64,000 nt of DNA from Streptomyces sp. SCL15-4 (lineage in GTDB: Bacteria > Actinomycetota > Actinomycetes > Streptomycetales > Streptomycetaceae), in the NCBI RefSeq assembly GCF_033366695.1, contig NZ_JAOBTQ010000001.1, forward strand, positions 3,596,001 to 3,660,000, written 5' to 3'. The notes under the pieces are model-generated. The model worked only from the letters and a program-made list of their open reading frames with translations, ran no database searches and had not been told where the DNA came from. Below are positions 53,649 through 62,142 of the stretch, piece by piece. Position numbers and translations under genes: made by a program. The stretch's first letter is position 1, and each line of letters opens with the position of its first letter.

Positions 53649-54053
53649 TCACGAGGCCCGGGACCGGTCGTCCCGGGCCTCGTCGTATGCCCGGCGGGCC
53701 TCCTCGACCCGGTCCATGCGGTCGCGCGTCCACCGGGCGAGGGCCCGCACCTGCTGTGCCGCCTCGCGGCCGAGACCGGTGAGCGAGTAGTCCACGCGGG
53801 GCGGTATGACCGGCTTGGCGTCCCGGTGCACCAGGCCGTCGCGCTCCAGGGTCTGCAGGGTCTGGGTGAGCATCTTCTCGCTGACGGCCCGGCCGGCCGA
53901 GGCGCCGACCGCCCGGCGCAGCTCGCTGAACCGGTAGGGCCGGTCCAGCAGCTCGATCAGGACCAGGACGCCCCAGCGGCTGGTGACGTGCTCCAGGACG
54001 AGGCGGTACGGGCACAGCGCCTCCGCGTCCCCTCCGCTCTTGCTTACCGACAT
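53649..54053 (-). CDS. HxlR-family transcriptional regulator
   Basis: 134-aa winged-helix repressor. The HxlR domain (about residues 14-105) starts CPYRLVLEHVTSRWGVLVLIEL and includes the wing around GASAGRAVSEKMLTQTL. A single N-terminal Cys (Cys14) lies in the position used for redox or electrophile sensing in some relatives (inference). It diverges from the NmrA-like gene at 54149 and shares the operator at 54057. Confidence 0.92.
   Translation of the reverse strand: MSVSKSGGDAEALCPYRLVLEHVTSRWGVLVLIELLDRPYRFSELRRAVGASAGRAVSEKMLTQTLQTLERDGLVHRDAKPVIPPRVDYSLTGLGREAAQQVRALARWTRDRMDRVEEARRAYDEARDDRSRAS
53651..53683. terminator. bidirectional terminator within the HxlR gene end
   Basis: A perfect 14-bp stem (ACGAGGCCCGGGAC and complement) with a 5-nt loop, 15 nt after the korB stop. 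It lies wholly inside the last codons of the HxlR gene, so those codons are constrained by the hairpin. Confidence 0.85.
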
Positions 54054-54056
54054 GCC

Positions 54057-54081
54057 AGTACCTTACTTCAAAGTGGGTACT
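54057..54081. promoter_or_regulatory. operator of the HxlR/NmrA-like pair
   Basis: An imperfect palindrome: outer AGTACC/GGTACT arms with ACTT/AAGT inside, centred in the 95-nt divergent region and directly abutting the HxlR start. The layout suggests autoregulation. Confidence 0.8.
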
Positions 54082-54148
54082 TTCTATTCGACAGCGCAGA
54101 TCTTACGGTGAGTGTCATCAAGGCATCCCACCAAGGAGTCGCGGAACC

Positions 54149-55003
54149 ATGAGCATCGTCGTCACCGGAGCCACCGGCCACCTCGGCCGTCATGTCGTGG
54201 AGCAGTTGCTGGAGAAGGTCCCGGCGGAGCGGATCACCGCCGTCGTCCGGGACCCGGCCAAGGGCGCCGGCCTCGCCGCGCGGGGTGTGCGCCTGGCCGT
54301 CGCCGACTACAACGCGCCCGAGACGCTCGACGGCCTGTTCGCGGCCGGCGACAAGGTCCTGCTGATCTCGGGCAGCGAGGTCGACAAGGACCGGGTGCGC
54401 CAGCACACGGCCGTCATCGACGCGGCGAAGGCGGCCGGCGTGGCGCTGCTCGCCTACACCAGCGCCCCGGGCACCCTGACGGCCGCGCTGGCGGACGACC
54501 ACCGGGCCACCGAGCAGGTGCTGCTCGCCTCCGGCCTGCCCTACACCCTGCTGCGCAACGGCTGGTACCACGAGAACTACACCGAGCATCTGGCGCCGGT
54601 GCTGGAGCACGGCGCCGTCGTGCAGGCCGCCGGCGACGGCCGGGTCTCCTCCGCCGCCCGCGCCGACTACGCCGCCGCCGCGGTCGCGGTGCTGACCGGC
54701 GAGGGCCACGAGAACGCGACGTACGAGCTGGGCGGCGACGAGGCGTGGAGCTTCGCCGAGTACGCGGCCGAGCTGAGCCGGCAGACCGGCCGGGAGATCG
54801 CCTACCGGCCGGTCTCGGTGGAGGACCTCACCGGCATCCTGGCCGGTGCCGGGCTGCCCGCTCCGGTGGCCGGGATCCTCGCGGCCGTGGACGCCTCGAT
54901 CGCGGCGGGCGAGCTGACCGTGTCCTCCGGCGACCTGTCCCGGCTGATCGGCCGTCCCACCACCCCGCTGGCACAGGCCGTCACGGCCGCGCTGAAGGGC
55001 TGA
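54149..55003 (+). CDS. NmrA-like NAD(P)H oxidoreductase (quinone-reductase QorB type)
   Basis: 284-aa SDR-like reductase. Opens MSIVVTGATGHLGRHVVEQLL with the Rossmann GxxGxxG, and contains YTLLRNGWYHENYTEHL, the segment typical of the QorB/YtfG group, which reduces quinones or detoxifies electrophiles. Together with the divergent HxlR gene it forms the common quinone/redox-responsive pair. Confidence 0.9.
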   Translation: MSIVVTGATGHLGRHVVEQLLEKVPAERITAVVRDPAKGAGLAARGVRLAVADYNAPETLDGLFAAGDKVLLISGSEVDKDRVRQHTAVIDAAKAAGVALLAYTSAPGTLTAALADDHRATEQVLLASGLPYTLLRNGWYHENYTEHLAPVLEHGAVVQAAGDGRVSSAARADYAAAAVAVLTGEGHENATYELGGDEAWSFAEYAAELSRQTGREIAYRPVSVEDLTGILAGAGLPAPVAGILAAVDASIAAGELTVSSGDLSRLIGRPTTPLAQAVTAALKG

Positions 55004-55152
55004 CCCGGGCCGGCCGAGGCCCGGACACCGCACCGGCCCCACCCGCCCCTGTCATGACCGTATGACGAAACGAACATGACATCGCAGGGCGCCCGGCGCT
55101 ACCTTCGTGCTCGCGCGACCGCACCGTTCGCGCCAGCACGAAGGAGGGGCCG

Positions 55153-56109
55153 GTGGCCGGGAAGTCGGAGGGTGAGCACCGTACAGGCCTGCTGAACGGT
55201 TTCGCCGCCTACGGGATGTGGGGTCTGGTGCCCCTGTTCTGGCCGCTGCTGAAACCGGCCGGGGCCGCGGAGATCCTCGCCCACCGGATGGTGTGGTCCC
55301 TGGTGGTGGTCGCCGTCGCGCTGCTCTTCGTGCGCCGCTGGGCCTGGGCCGGGCAGCTGCTGCGCCGGCCCCGGCGGCTCGGCCTGGTCGCCGTGGCGGC
55401 GGCCGTGATCACCGTCAACTGGGGCGTGTACATCTGGGCGGTCAACGCGGGCCATGTCGTGGAGGCCTCGCTCGGCTACTTCATCAACCCGCTGGTCACC
55501 ATCGCGATGGGCGTGCTCCTCCTCAAGGAGCGGCTGCGGCCCGTGCAATGGGCGGCGGTCGCGGTCGGCCTCGCCGCCGTCGTCGTGCTGACCGTCGGCT
55601 ACGGCCGCCCGCCGTGGATCTCGCTCTGCCTCGCCTTCTCCTTCGCCACCTACGGGCTGGTGAAGAAGAAGGTCGACCTCGGCGGGGTGGAGTCGCTGGC
55701 CGCCGAGACCGCGATCCAGTTCCTGCCGGCGCTCGGCTATCTGGTCTGGCTGGCCGCGCGGGGAGACGCCACGTTCGCGGCCGAGGGCGCCGGACACGCC
55801 GCCCTGCTCGCCTCCACCGGCCTCGTCACCGCCGTGCCGCTGGTCTGCTTCGGCGCGGCGGCGATCCGCGTGCCGCTGTCCACGCTGGGCCTGTTGCAGT
55901 ACCTGGCCCCGGTCTTCCAGTTCCTGCTCGGCATCCTCTACTTCCACGAGGCGATGCCGGCCGAGCGGTGGGCCGGGTTCGCGCTGGTCTGGCTGGCGCT
56001 GGTGCTGCTCACGGGCGACGCGCTGCGCTTCTCCCGGCGCCCGCGCCGGCTCCCCGTACCGGCGCCCCGCCCCGCCGAGGCCCCCGCGTCGGCCCCGGTA
56101 GACGCCTGA
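55153..56109 (+). CDS. rarD: EamA-family transporter RarD
   Basis: 318-aa drug/metabolite-type membrane transporter with ten hydrophobic helices. RarD-type motifs: GFAAYGMWGLVPLFWPLLK, AHRMVWS and SLGYFINPLVTIAMGVLLLKERL. The GTG start at 55153 has AAGGAGG upstream. Substrate unknown. The C-terminus is Pro/Ala-rich. Confidence 0.93.
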   Translation: MAGKSEGEHRTGLLNGFAAYGMWGLVPLFWPLLKPAGAAEILAHRMVWSLVVVAVALLFVRRWAWAGQLLRRPRRLGLVAVAAAVITVNWGVYIWAVNAGHVVEASLGYFINPLVTIAMGVLLLKERLRPVQWAAVAVGLAAVVVLTVGYGRPPWISLCLAFSFATYGLVKKKVDLGGVESLAAETAIQFLPALGYLVWLAARGDATFAAEGAGHAALLASTGLVTAVPLVCFGAAAIRVPLSTLGLLQYLAPVFQFLLGILYFHEAMPAERWAGFALVWLALVLLTGDALRFSRRPRRLPVPAPRPAEAPASAPVDA

Positions 56110-56160
56110 TCCGGACGGAACGGGCCCTTCCGTCAAGGCGGGCGGCTATAAGTGGGAGTC

Positions 56161-56628
56161 ATGACCACACAGGCGCCCGCCCCGCTGCACTGGAAGATCG
56201 TCGTCGACGCGGCCGACCCGCACGGCCAGGCCGACTTCTGGGCCGCCGCGCTGCACTACACCGCCGAGGACAACAGCGCCCTCGTCGAACGGCTGCTGTC
56301 CGCAGGCGCGCTGCCCGGGGAGGCCACCGTCGAGTACCACGGGCGGGCCGCCTTCCGTGACCTGATCGCCGTACGGCACCCCGACGACCCGTACGACCCC
56401 GAGTCCGGCACCGGGCTCGGCCGGCGGCTGCTGTTCCAGCGGGTGCCGGAGCCGAAGACCGGCAAGAACCGCCTCCACCTCGACCTGCACGCCGGCCCCG
56501 GGCGGCGCGCGCAGGAGGTGGCACGCCTGGAGGCGCTGGGGGCACGGGTCGTACGGGAGGTACGGGAGCCCGGGGGCGAGTGGGTCCTGATGCGGGACCC
56601 GGAGGGCAACGAGTTCTGCGTGCAGTAG
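56161..56628 (+). CDS. VOC-family (glyoxalase-like) protein
   Basis: 155-aa protein with the glyoxalase/bleomycin-resistance fold. Begins MTTQAPAPLHWKIVVDAADP; the C-terminal half has KNRLHLDLH and RDPEGNEFCV. The His and Glu of these motifs are usual metal or substrate ligands. Reaction unknown. An in-frame GTG nine nt upstream is an alternative start. Confidence 0.9.
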   Translation: MTTQAPAPLHWKIVVDAADPHGQADFWAAALHYTAEDNSALVERLLSAGALPGEATVEYHGRAAFRDLIAVRHPDDPYDPESGTGLGRRLLFQRVPEPKTGKNRLHLDLHAGPGRRAQEVARLEALGARVVREVREPGGEWVLMRDPEGNEFCVQ

Positions 56629-56669
56629 CCCCGCGGGCCTCCTTCGCGGGTGAGCCCGCGTCCCGGCCG

Positions 56670-57794
56670 CTACGCCCGCGCCGCCTTGGCCGCGCGGTCG
56701 GTCAGCCGGACCATGCGGGCGCGGGCGGCCTCCAGCGGGCGCGGATCGTCGGCGGCGGGACCCGGCTCGGCGCCGAGGTCCGCCCACAGGCCGATCAGGT
56801 CCCGGCCCAGCCGCAGGCCCTCCTCCGGGTCGCGCACGGCTCGCCAGGCGGTCGCCGCGCTCCGCACGTTGCCGTAGGCGGCCTCCCCGTCCCCGGCCTC
56901 GCGGCGCAGCCGGGCGAGGTCCAGGGACAGCCGGCAGGCGCGCACGGGATCGTCCGCCAGATAGGCGATGTAGGCCGACAGTTCGCGCACGTGCAGCACC
57001 TCGGCGTGGTGCGGGCCGAACACGGCCGACGCCTCGGCGAGCGTCCGCTCGGCCAGCTCCGCCGCCGCGTCGATGCGGCCCGCCCGCACGGCCTCGTTGA
57101 TCCGGCCCAGCGGCTCGGCGAGCAGCTCGGCGCCCTCGGCGGTCTCGGTCAGCGGCCCGTCGCCGAGCACCTCCTCGGCCACCGCGTCGAAGCCGCGGGC
57201 CGGGGTGCGGGCGGGGGCCGGTTCGTCGACGGGCGAGCCGAAGACCGAGGCCGGGTCCGCGCCCGCGTACGAAGCCGTACGCGCGCCCGGGCCGGTAGCC
57301 GTGCCCGAGGCCGATCCCGTACCCGCGGGCGTGCCCGGGGCCGGCCCCGCACCGGAGCCGGGCCGCGCGGCCGGCGGCGGCGCGGCGGGTGCCGGACGTG
57401 TGTCCATCACCGGCGGGGGCCCGAACCCGCCGGCCGGCGTCCGCCCGGCGGTGTCCGGCGCCGTCGTCTCCGCGGTCTCCGCGCCCGGCGTCCCGGTCTC
57501 GGTCAGCCGGACCGGTTCGCCGGTCATCCGGCTGGAGCCGTCCGCCGAGACCTCCAGCGGGACCACGCAGCCCGCGAGGTCGTCCTGGATGGTGGCTCGT
57601 ATGGGGGCGCCCACGCTGATGGCCAGGCTCTGCAGGCGGTTCAGCACGGCCTGCTGGATCTCCTCGCCCGGCGCCGCGACGACCGGCACCCCGTCCACCG
57701 AGGCGCTCTCCGGGCCGTACACCCGGACGGGCACCGCCGCCGGGTACTCCGCGGTCCGCGCCACCCGCTTCTTCTTGAAGCTGAGTCCAGCCAT
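56670..57794 (-). CDS. hypothetical protein with TPR-like C-terminal half
   Basis: 374 aa from the ATG at 57794 (MAGLSFKKKRVARTAEYPAA). Residues about 1-95 are a compact soluble region, about 95-200 a low-complexity Pro/Ala/Gly/Thr linker, and about 205-374 a helical tetratricopeptide-like region (NEAVRAGRIDAAAELAERTL, HAEVLHVRELSAYIAYLADD). I recognise no named family; a scaffolding role is inference. It converges with the VOC gene and has no operon partner. Confidence 0.8.
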   Translation of the reverse strand: MAGLSFKKKRVARTAEYPAAVPVRVYGPESASVDGVPVVAAPGEEIQQAVLNRLQSLAISVGAPIRATIQDDLAGCVVPLEVSADGSSRMTGEPVRLTETGTPGAETAETTAPDTAGRTPAGGFGPPPVMDTRPAPAAPPPAARPGSGAGPAPGTPAGTGSASGTATGPGARTASYAGADPASVFGSPVDEPAPARTPARGFDAVAEEVLGDGPLTETAEGAELLAEPLGRINEAVRAGRIDAAAELAERTLAEASAVFGPHHAEVLHVRELSAYIAYLADDPVRACRLSLDLARLRREAGDGEAAYGNVRSAATAWRAVRDPEEGLRLGRDLIGLWADLGAEPGPAADDPRPLEAARARMVRLTDRAAKAARA

Positions 57795-57937
57795 CGGTGT
57801 CCCTCCAGTCCCCCGGCGTCGCGATCCGGTCGTACGCGTCTGTCCACCAGTGTGTCGGCCAACCCCCGCCCGCCACGTCACCGCAGGGTCACAGCATCGC
57901 ACCAGCCGCCTGCCCGCCGTAAACCCTGGCGCCATTT

Positions 57938-57964
57938 AGATGCGTATGCATAAGATGCACATGC
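57938..57964. promoter_or_regulatory. direct-repeat candidate operator
   Basis: AGATGCGTATGC and AGATGCACATGC are repeated with a 15-bp period in the intergenic region between the TPR-like gene and the reductase gene at 58004. The A/T-rich patch stands out in its surroundings and is a likely protein-binding or promoter site. Confidence 0.5.
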
Positions 57965-58003
57965 CTTGTTCGTTGGTACGACCTGACGCATCTGGGGGAC
58001 CCA

Positions 58004-58600
58004 GTGGACCGCCGTTTTCTCTTCGTCCTGGGCAGCGCCCGCACCGGGGGCAACACCGAGCTGCTGGCCCGCCGGGCCGCCGAGCAGCTCCCCGAAGGAG
58101 TCGGACAGCGCTGGATCGACCTCACCGAGCAGCCGCTGCCCGACTTCGAGGACCTGCGGCACGACAGCGACCACGTACGGCCGCCGTCGGACACTCCGGC
58201 CGGTCTGCTGCTGGACGCCACGCTCGCGGCCACGGACATCGTGATCGCCTCGCCGGTGTACTGGTACTCGCTCTCCGCCCAGACCAAGCGCTACCTGGAC
58301 TACTGGTCCGGCTGGCTGCGCACCCCGGGCCTGGACTTCAAGGCGGCGATGGCCGGCCGCACCCTCTGGGGCGTCGCCGCGCTCGCGGACGAGGAGCTGT
58401 CCGTGGCCGACCCGTACGCCGGCACCCTGCGCAACTCGGCCGCCTACATGGGGATGCGGTTCGGCGGGGTGCTGCTGGGCAGCGGCAGCAAGCCCGGGGA
58501 CGTGCTGAGCGACACCGCGGCGCTGGCGCGCGCCAAGACGTTCTTCGCGCAGGACGCGCCCCTCGCGCGCTTCCCGGACGACACCGCCGGCGCCGCCTGA
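58004..58600 (+). CDS. NADPH-dependent FMN reductase-like protein
   Basis: 198-aa flavodoxin-fold reductase. FMN-binding loop GSARTGGNTELLARRA near the N-terminus and the second flavin-contacting segment SPVYWYSLSAQTKRYLDY are present. It should reduce a quinone, azo or similar substrate with NAD(P)H. The GTG start at 58004 follows the direct repeats. Confidence 0.88.
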   Translation: MDRRFLFVLGSARTGGNTELLARRAAEQLPEGVGQRWIDLTEQPLPDFEDLRHDSDHVRPPSDTPAGLLLDATLAATDIVIASPVYWYSLSAQTKRYLDYWSGWLRTPGLDFKAAMAGRTLWGVAALADEELSVADPYAGTLRNSAAYMGMRFGGVLLGSGSKPGDVLSDTAALARAKTFFAQDAPLARFPDDTAGAA

Positions 58601-58617
58601 GCACCGGGCGCCGGCCT

Positions 58618-59499
58618 CTAGGCGGTGATGTCCTTCGCCGTGAACCGTGCCCAGGCCGCCGAGCCGAACACGACCGCGTACAGCGCCTGGAGACCGAGGT
58701 CGCGCACCAGGTCGTCCCAGTAGACCGGGTCGCGCATCAGGTCGGCGAACGACAGCCAGTAGTGCGAGAAGAGGTACGGCTGCACCGCGTGCAGCTGGGG
58801 TATCTGGTCGACGATCTGCACGGTGATGAGCAGCCCGACCGTGGTCGCCATCGCCGCGATGCCGCTGTTGGTGAGGGTCGACACGAACAGGCCGACGGCC
58901 GCGACACCCACCAGGGAGGCCGCGACGACCAGGGCGATCAGCAGCGCGCGGGCCAGCCCCTCGCCCAGGCCGATCCGGGTGCCGGAGATGGTCGTCAGCT
59001 CGCCGAGCGGGAACAGCAGCGCGCCGACGGCCAGCGCCGAGACGGCGACCACCAGGGTGGCCAGCAGGCAGAAGGCCAGCACGGTCGCGTACTTGGTCAG
59101 CAGCAGCCGGGTGCGGCCGGCCGGGGCCACCAGCAGATAGCGCAGCGTGCCCGCGCCCGCCTCCCCGGCGATCGCGTCGCCGGCGACGACGCCGACCGCC
59201 ATCGGCAGGAAGAACGGCAGGGTCGCGGCCAGCGCGGTGAACACCAGGAACAGCCCGTTGTTGGTGATCTGCGCGATGAAGGCCGGGCCCTCGCCGCCGC
59301 CGCTCACCCGCCCGCCGCCCCGGGTCTCGATCCGCACCGCGACCCCGACCAGCACCGGCACGGCGGCCAGCACACCGAGCAGGGCGAGCGTGCGCCACCG
59401 CCGGACGGTGGTGAGCAGTTCGCCGCGCAGCAGTCCGAGGGACCACAGCGGGTTCGGCCGGCGCACGGCGGCGGTCTCGGACGGCTCAGCCCGCGACAT
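58618..59499 (-). CDS. ABC transporter permease
   Basis: 293-aa permease of the ABC-2 type with six hydrophobic helices (for example LLGVLAAVPVLVGVAVRI and LALTLVVAVSALAVGALLF-like segments). A DAIAGEAGAGTLRYLLV segment is typical of this class. It overlaps the ATPase gene by 14 nt and is the last gene of the operon. Confidence 0.9.
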   Translation of the reverse strand: MSRAEPSETAAVRRPNPLWSLGLLRGELLTTVRRWRTLALLGVLAAVPVLVGVAVRIETRGGGRVSGGGEGPAFIAQITNNGLFLVFTALAATLPFFLPMAVGVVAGDAIAGEAGAGTLRYLLVAPAGRTRLLLTKYATVLAFCLLATLVVAVSALAVGALLFPLGELTTISGTRIGLGEGLARALLIALVVAASLVGVAAVGLFVSTLTNSGIAAMATTVGLLITVQIVDQIPQLHAVQPYLFSHYWLSFADLMRDPVYWDDLVRDLGLQALYAVVFGSAAWARFTAKDITA

Positions 59500-60520
59500 C
59501 GAAACCCTCCCCGGTCAGCGCCACGAACGCGTCCTCCAGCGAGGCCCGTTCGACGGTCAGGCCCCGGACCCGGACGCCGGCCCCGACCAGGCCCGCGGTC
59601 ACCTCCGCGAGGTCCCGGCCGGGCGGTTCGCCGGTGACCCGGTCGCCGTCGGCGGCCACGTCCCCGACGCCCAGCTCCTTCAGCACCCGGGCCGCCTCGG
59701 CGGGGTCCGGGGTGGTCACCACCAGCCGGCCGCGGGCTCCGGACGCCAGGTCGGCCACCGGGCCCTGGGTGACGAGCCGGCCCTGCGCCATGACCGCGGC
59801 GTGGGTGCACACCTGCTCGATCTCGTCCAGCAGGTGGGAGGAGAGGAAGACGGTCGTGCCGTCGGCGGCCAGTTCCCTGATCAGGGTGCGGATCTCGCGC
59901 ATGCCCTGGGGGTCGAGACCGTTGGTGGGCTCGTCCAGGACGAGCAGTCGGCGCGGCTGGAGCAGCGCGGCGGCCAGGCCCAGGCGCTGCTTCATGCCGA
60001 GCGAGTACGCCTTCGCCTTCTTGCCCGCGGCCGCCGTGAGGCCGACCCGGTCCAGCGCGGCGGCCACGCGCGCGTGCCGGGTGCGCGGGTCGGCGGTGGG
60101 GTCGGCGGAGTCGTAGCGCAGCAGGTTGTCCCGGCCGGAGAGGAAGCCGTACAGGGCGGGGCCCTCGATGAGCGCGCCGACCTGCGGGAGGACCGTGCGG
60201 GCCGCCCGGGGCATGGGGCGGCCCAGCACCCGGGCCGTGCCCGCGGTCGGCTCGATGAGGCCCATCAGCATGCGGATGGTGGTGGTCTTCCCGGAGCCGT
60301 TCGGGCCGAGGAAGCCGAAGACGCTGCCCGCCGGGACGGCCAGGTCGAGACCGTCCACGGCGAGCTGTCCGCCGCGGTAGCGCTTGGTGAGCCCGCGCGT
60401 GTCGATGACGCTCGCCGGGCCGCCCTCCGGCGCACGCGCGGGCGGGCGGTCCGGAGCGGGCGGGTGTTCCGGAGCGGGCGGGTGTTCCGGAGCGCGCTCC
60501 GCGGTGGACGGCTCGTCCAT
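59486..60520 (-). CDS. ABC transporter ATP-binding protein
   Basis: 344 aa. Walker A GPNGSGKT (residues 72-79), signature YSLGMKQRLGLA, Walker B RRLLVLDEPTNGLD and the H-loop LSSH are intact. The first 36 residues are an extra Pro-rich arm with repeats (PEHPPAP twice, then PDRPPA) that other members of the family lack. It pairs with the permease and lies 32 nt after the LolA-like gene, so the three are probably one operon. Substrate unknown. Confidence 0.94.
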   Translation of the reverse strand: MDEPSTAERAPEHPPAPEHPPAPDRPPARAPEGGPASVIDTRGLTKRYRGGQLAVDGLDLAVPAGSVFGFLGPNGSGKTTTIRMLMGLIEPTAGTARVLGRPMPRAARTVLPQVGALIEGPALYGFLSGRDNLLRYDSADPTADPRTRHARVAAALDRVGLTAAAGKKAKAYSLGMKQRLGLAAALLQPRRLLVLDEPTNGLDPQGMREIRTLIRELAADGTTVFLSSHLLDEIEQVCTHAAVMAQGRLVTQGPVADLASGARGRLVVTTPDPAEAARVLKELGVGDVAADGDRVTGEPPGRDLAEVTAGLVGAGVRVRGLTVERASLEDAFVALTGEGFDVAG

Positions 60521-60552
60521 CGGCTTCCCTCGTCTCGTCGGTCCCGGTGGGG

Positions 60553-61749
60553 TCACTTCCCCGCGTCGGCCGCCTTCACCAGGGTCTCCTTCGTCACCAG
60601 TCCGGCGTACACCTTGCCGTCGTCGGTGATCAGGGCGTTGACCAGGCGGGTGGAGAAGACCGTGCCCTTGCCGAACTCGCCCGAGACCGGGTCGCCGAGC
60701 GAGCCGAGGAAGCCGCCGACGGCACCCTCCCGGGAGCCGGTCGGCAGGCCGCCCTCGGCGCCGGTGTCGAAGCTCGCCACGGACGTCCAGCCCTTGCCGA
60801 GGACGTTCAGCCCATCCATGCCGCCGGCGAGGTCCGCACCGTGCTTCGGGGCCGGTGCCTTGGCCGCCGTGTCCTTCTCCTCGGTGACCCGCGCACCCTT
60901 CGGCGGGGTGAAGTCGAAGACGGAGGCGGCCGGCCGGTCGAAGGAGACCTGGGTGAAGCCGGCGTCGACCACGGCGGCACCGCCGCTCCTCGGGGTGAGC
61001 GTGAACTTCAGCGGCGTCCACGTCTTCGCGTCCACGGCGATGCTGATCGCGCCGACCGTGGTGCCGGACTGCCGGGGCCGGATCAGCAGCTTGTAGGCGT
61101 CGCGGCCGGCGACCTGCGCGGTGCCGTCGACGGTGACGGACGTGGTGTCGTCCACCGACTTCAGGGCCTCGGCGGCGAAGTCCCCGGGAGTGGCCGGCGG
61201 CTCGGCCCGGCGCTCCTTGCCGGACCCGGCCGCGGTGGAGTGGTAGACCTCGTTGCTCTTGCTGTCGTAGCCCCAGACGTCCTTGCCGTCGTGGATCAGG
61301 CTGTACTCGGCGCCGCGCTCCAGCAGCGACACCTTCTGCCGGTCCGGGCCGTCGGCGGCGATCCGCAGGGTGTGCATGCCGGACGCCAGCTCGGTGAACC
61401 GGGACCCGGGGTCGGCGGAGGAGCCGTCCCCGGAACCGTCCCGGTCCCTGCCGGAGAGCAGGCCGTCCTCCAGGCCGCCGAGGTCGGGCAGGCCCAGGTC
61501 GGTGGTGATCTTCACGGTGCCGGACAGGTGCTGCGCGTCCGACGTGGCCATCTTCTCGACGAGCTGCTGAGCGGTGATCTTCGGCAGGTCGGGGTCGCCG
61601 GAGTCGGCGAGCGCCGGGACGAGCCCGATCGTGGCCGCCGCCACCCCCACCACCGCGACCGGGACGGCGTACCGGGCGGCCTTGCGCCGGCCGGAGCCCG
61701 CCTCCTCGTCCCGCGCGCCCACTGCGTCGTCGGATTCGTACGGTGCCAT
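60553..61749 (-). CDS. LolA-like/DUF2092-type membrane-anchored protein
   Basis: 398-aa protein. A cytoplasmic N-terminus is followed by one transmembrane segment at about residues 27-48 (AARYAVPVAVVGVAAATIGLV) and a large extracytoplasmic domain that reads like the LolA/LolB-type lipoprotein-carrier fold, with repeated beta segments (SGTVKITTDLGLP, RDAYKLLIRP). Such proteins bind lipids or lipoproteins, but the streptomycete role is unknown. It is first of the operon with the ABC transporter. Confidence 0.85.
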   Translation of the reverse strand: MAPYESDDAVGARDEEAGSGRRKAARYAVPVAVVGVAAATIGLVPALADSGDPDLPKITAQQLVEKMATSDAQHLSGTVKITTDLGLPDLGGLEDGLLSGRDRDGSGDGSSADPGSRFTELASGMHTLRIAADGPDRQKVSLLERGAEYSLIHDGKDVWGYDSKSNEVYHSTAAGSGKERRAEPPATPGDFAAEALKSVDDTTSVTVDGTAQVAGRDAYKLLIRPRQSGTTVGAISIAVDAKTWTPLKFTLTPRSGGAAVVDAGFTQVSFDRPAASVFDFTPPKGARVTEEKDTAAKAPAPKHGADLAGGMDGLNVLGKGWTSVASFDTGAEGGLPTGSREGAVGGFLGSLGDPVSGEFGKGTVFSTRLVNALITDDGKVYAGLVTKETLVKAADAGK

Positions 61750-62140
61750 GTGTGCCTTACCTCCGTCGTCGGCGGCGGCCGTTCCCACGCTGGTCAACCC
61801 TGAGCCGCCATTCTCACCCGAATCGGTGAGGAGTGGTGATATCCGTGGCTTCCATATGACCAAATCGGCGCTGCGGAAGCGTCAGCCCTCGGAGGCAACT
61901 GCGTGTACGCCTGCGGTATGACACCCGGCGGCAGGATCCTCCCCGACCCGTAAGGGTCGTAGGGGGCCGCGGCCATATGGGGGACGCCGGACCCACGGGT
62001 CGTACGGCGGTACGCCCGGAGTCGTGCGGCGGTACGGCGTCACGCCCGGAGTCGTACGGCGGTACGGCGGTCGGACGGGCGACGGTGGTGCGGCGGTCGG
62101 TCCGGGAGCACCCGGGGGACCGGCCGGTGGGCCGGGCCGG
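61750..62140. repeat. intergenic region with 30-bp imperfect repeats
   Basis: Holds no accepted gene. Two adjacent 30-bp units (starting ACGCCCGGAGTCGT at 62012 and 62042), with a partial unit before them at about 61990-62011, form an imperfect tandem array containing GGCGGTACGGCG. The 60-codon minus-strand frame at 61794-61976 has no convincing features. Confidence 0.55.
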
Positions 62141-62142
62141 TC
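62118..62142 (-). terminator. hairpin overlapping the prenyltransferase stop
   Basis: Inverted repeat GACCGGCC / GGCCGGTC with a 9-nt loop, overlapping the stop codon at 62141. Weak support as a terminator. Confidence 0.4.

Noticed and set aside
61794..61976. 60-codon minus-strand frame upstream of the LolA-like gene
   Set aside because: Tyr/Ser/Pro-rich and without a ribosome binding site, signal peptide or domain.
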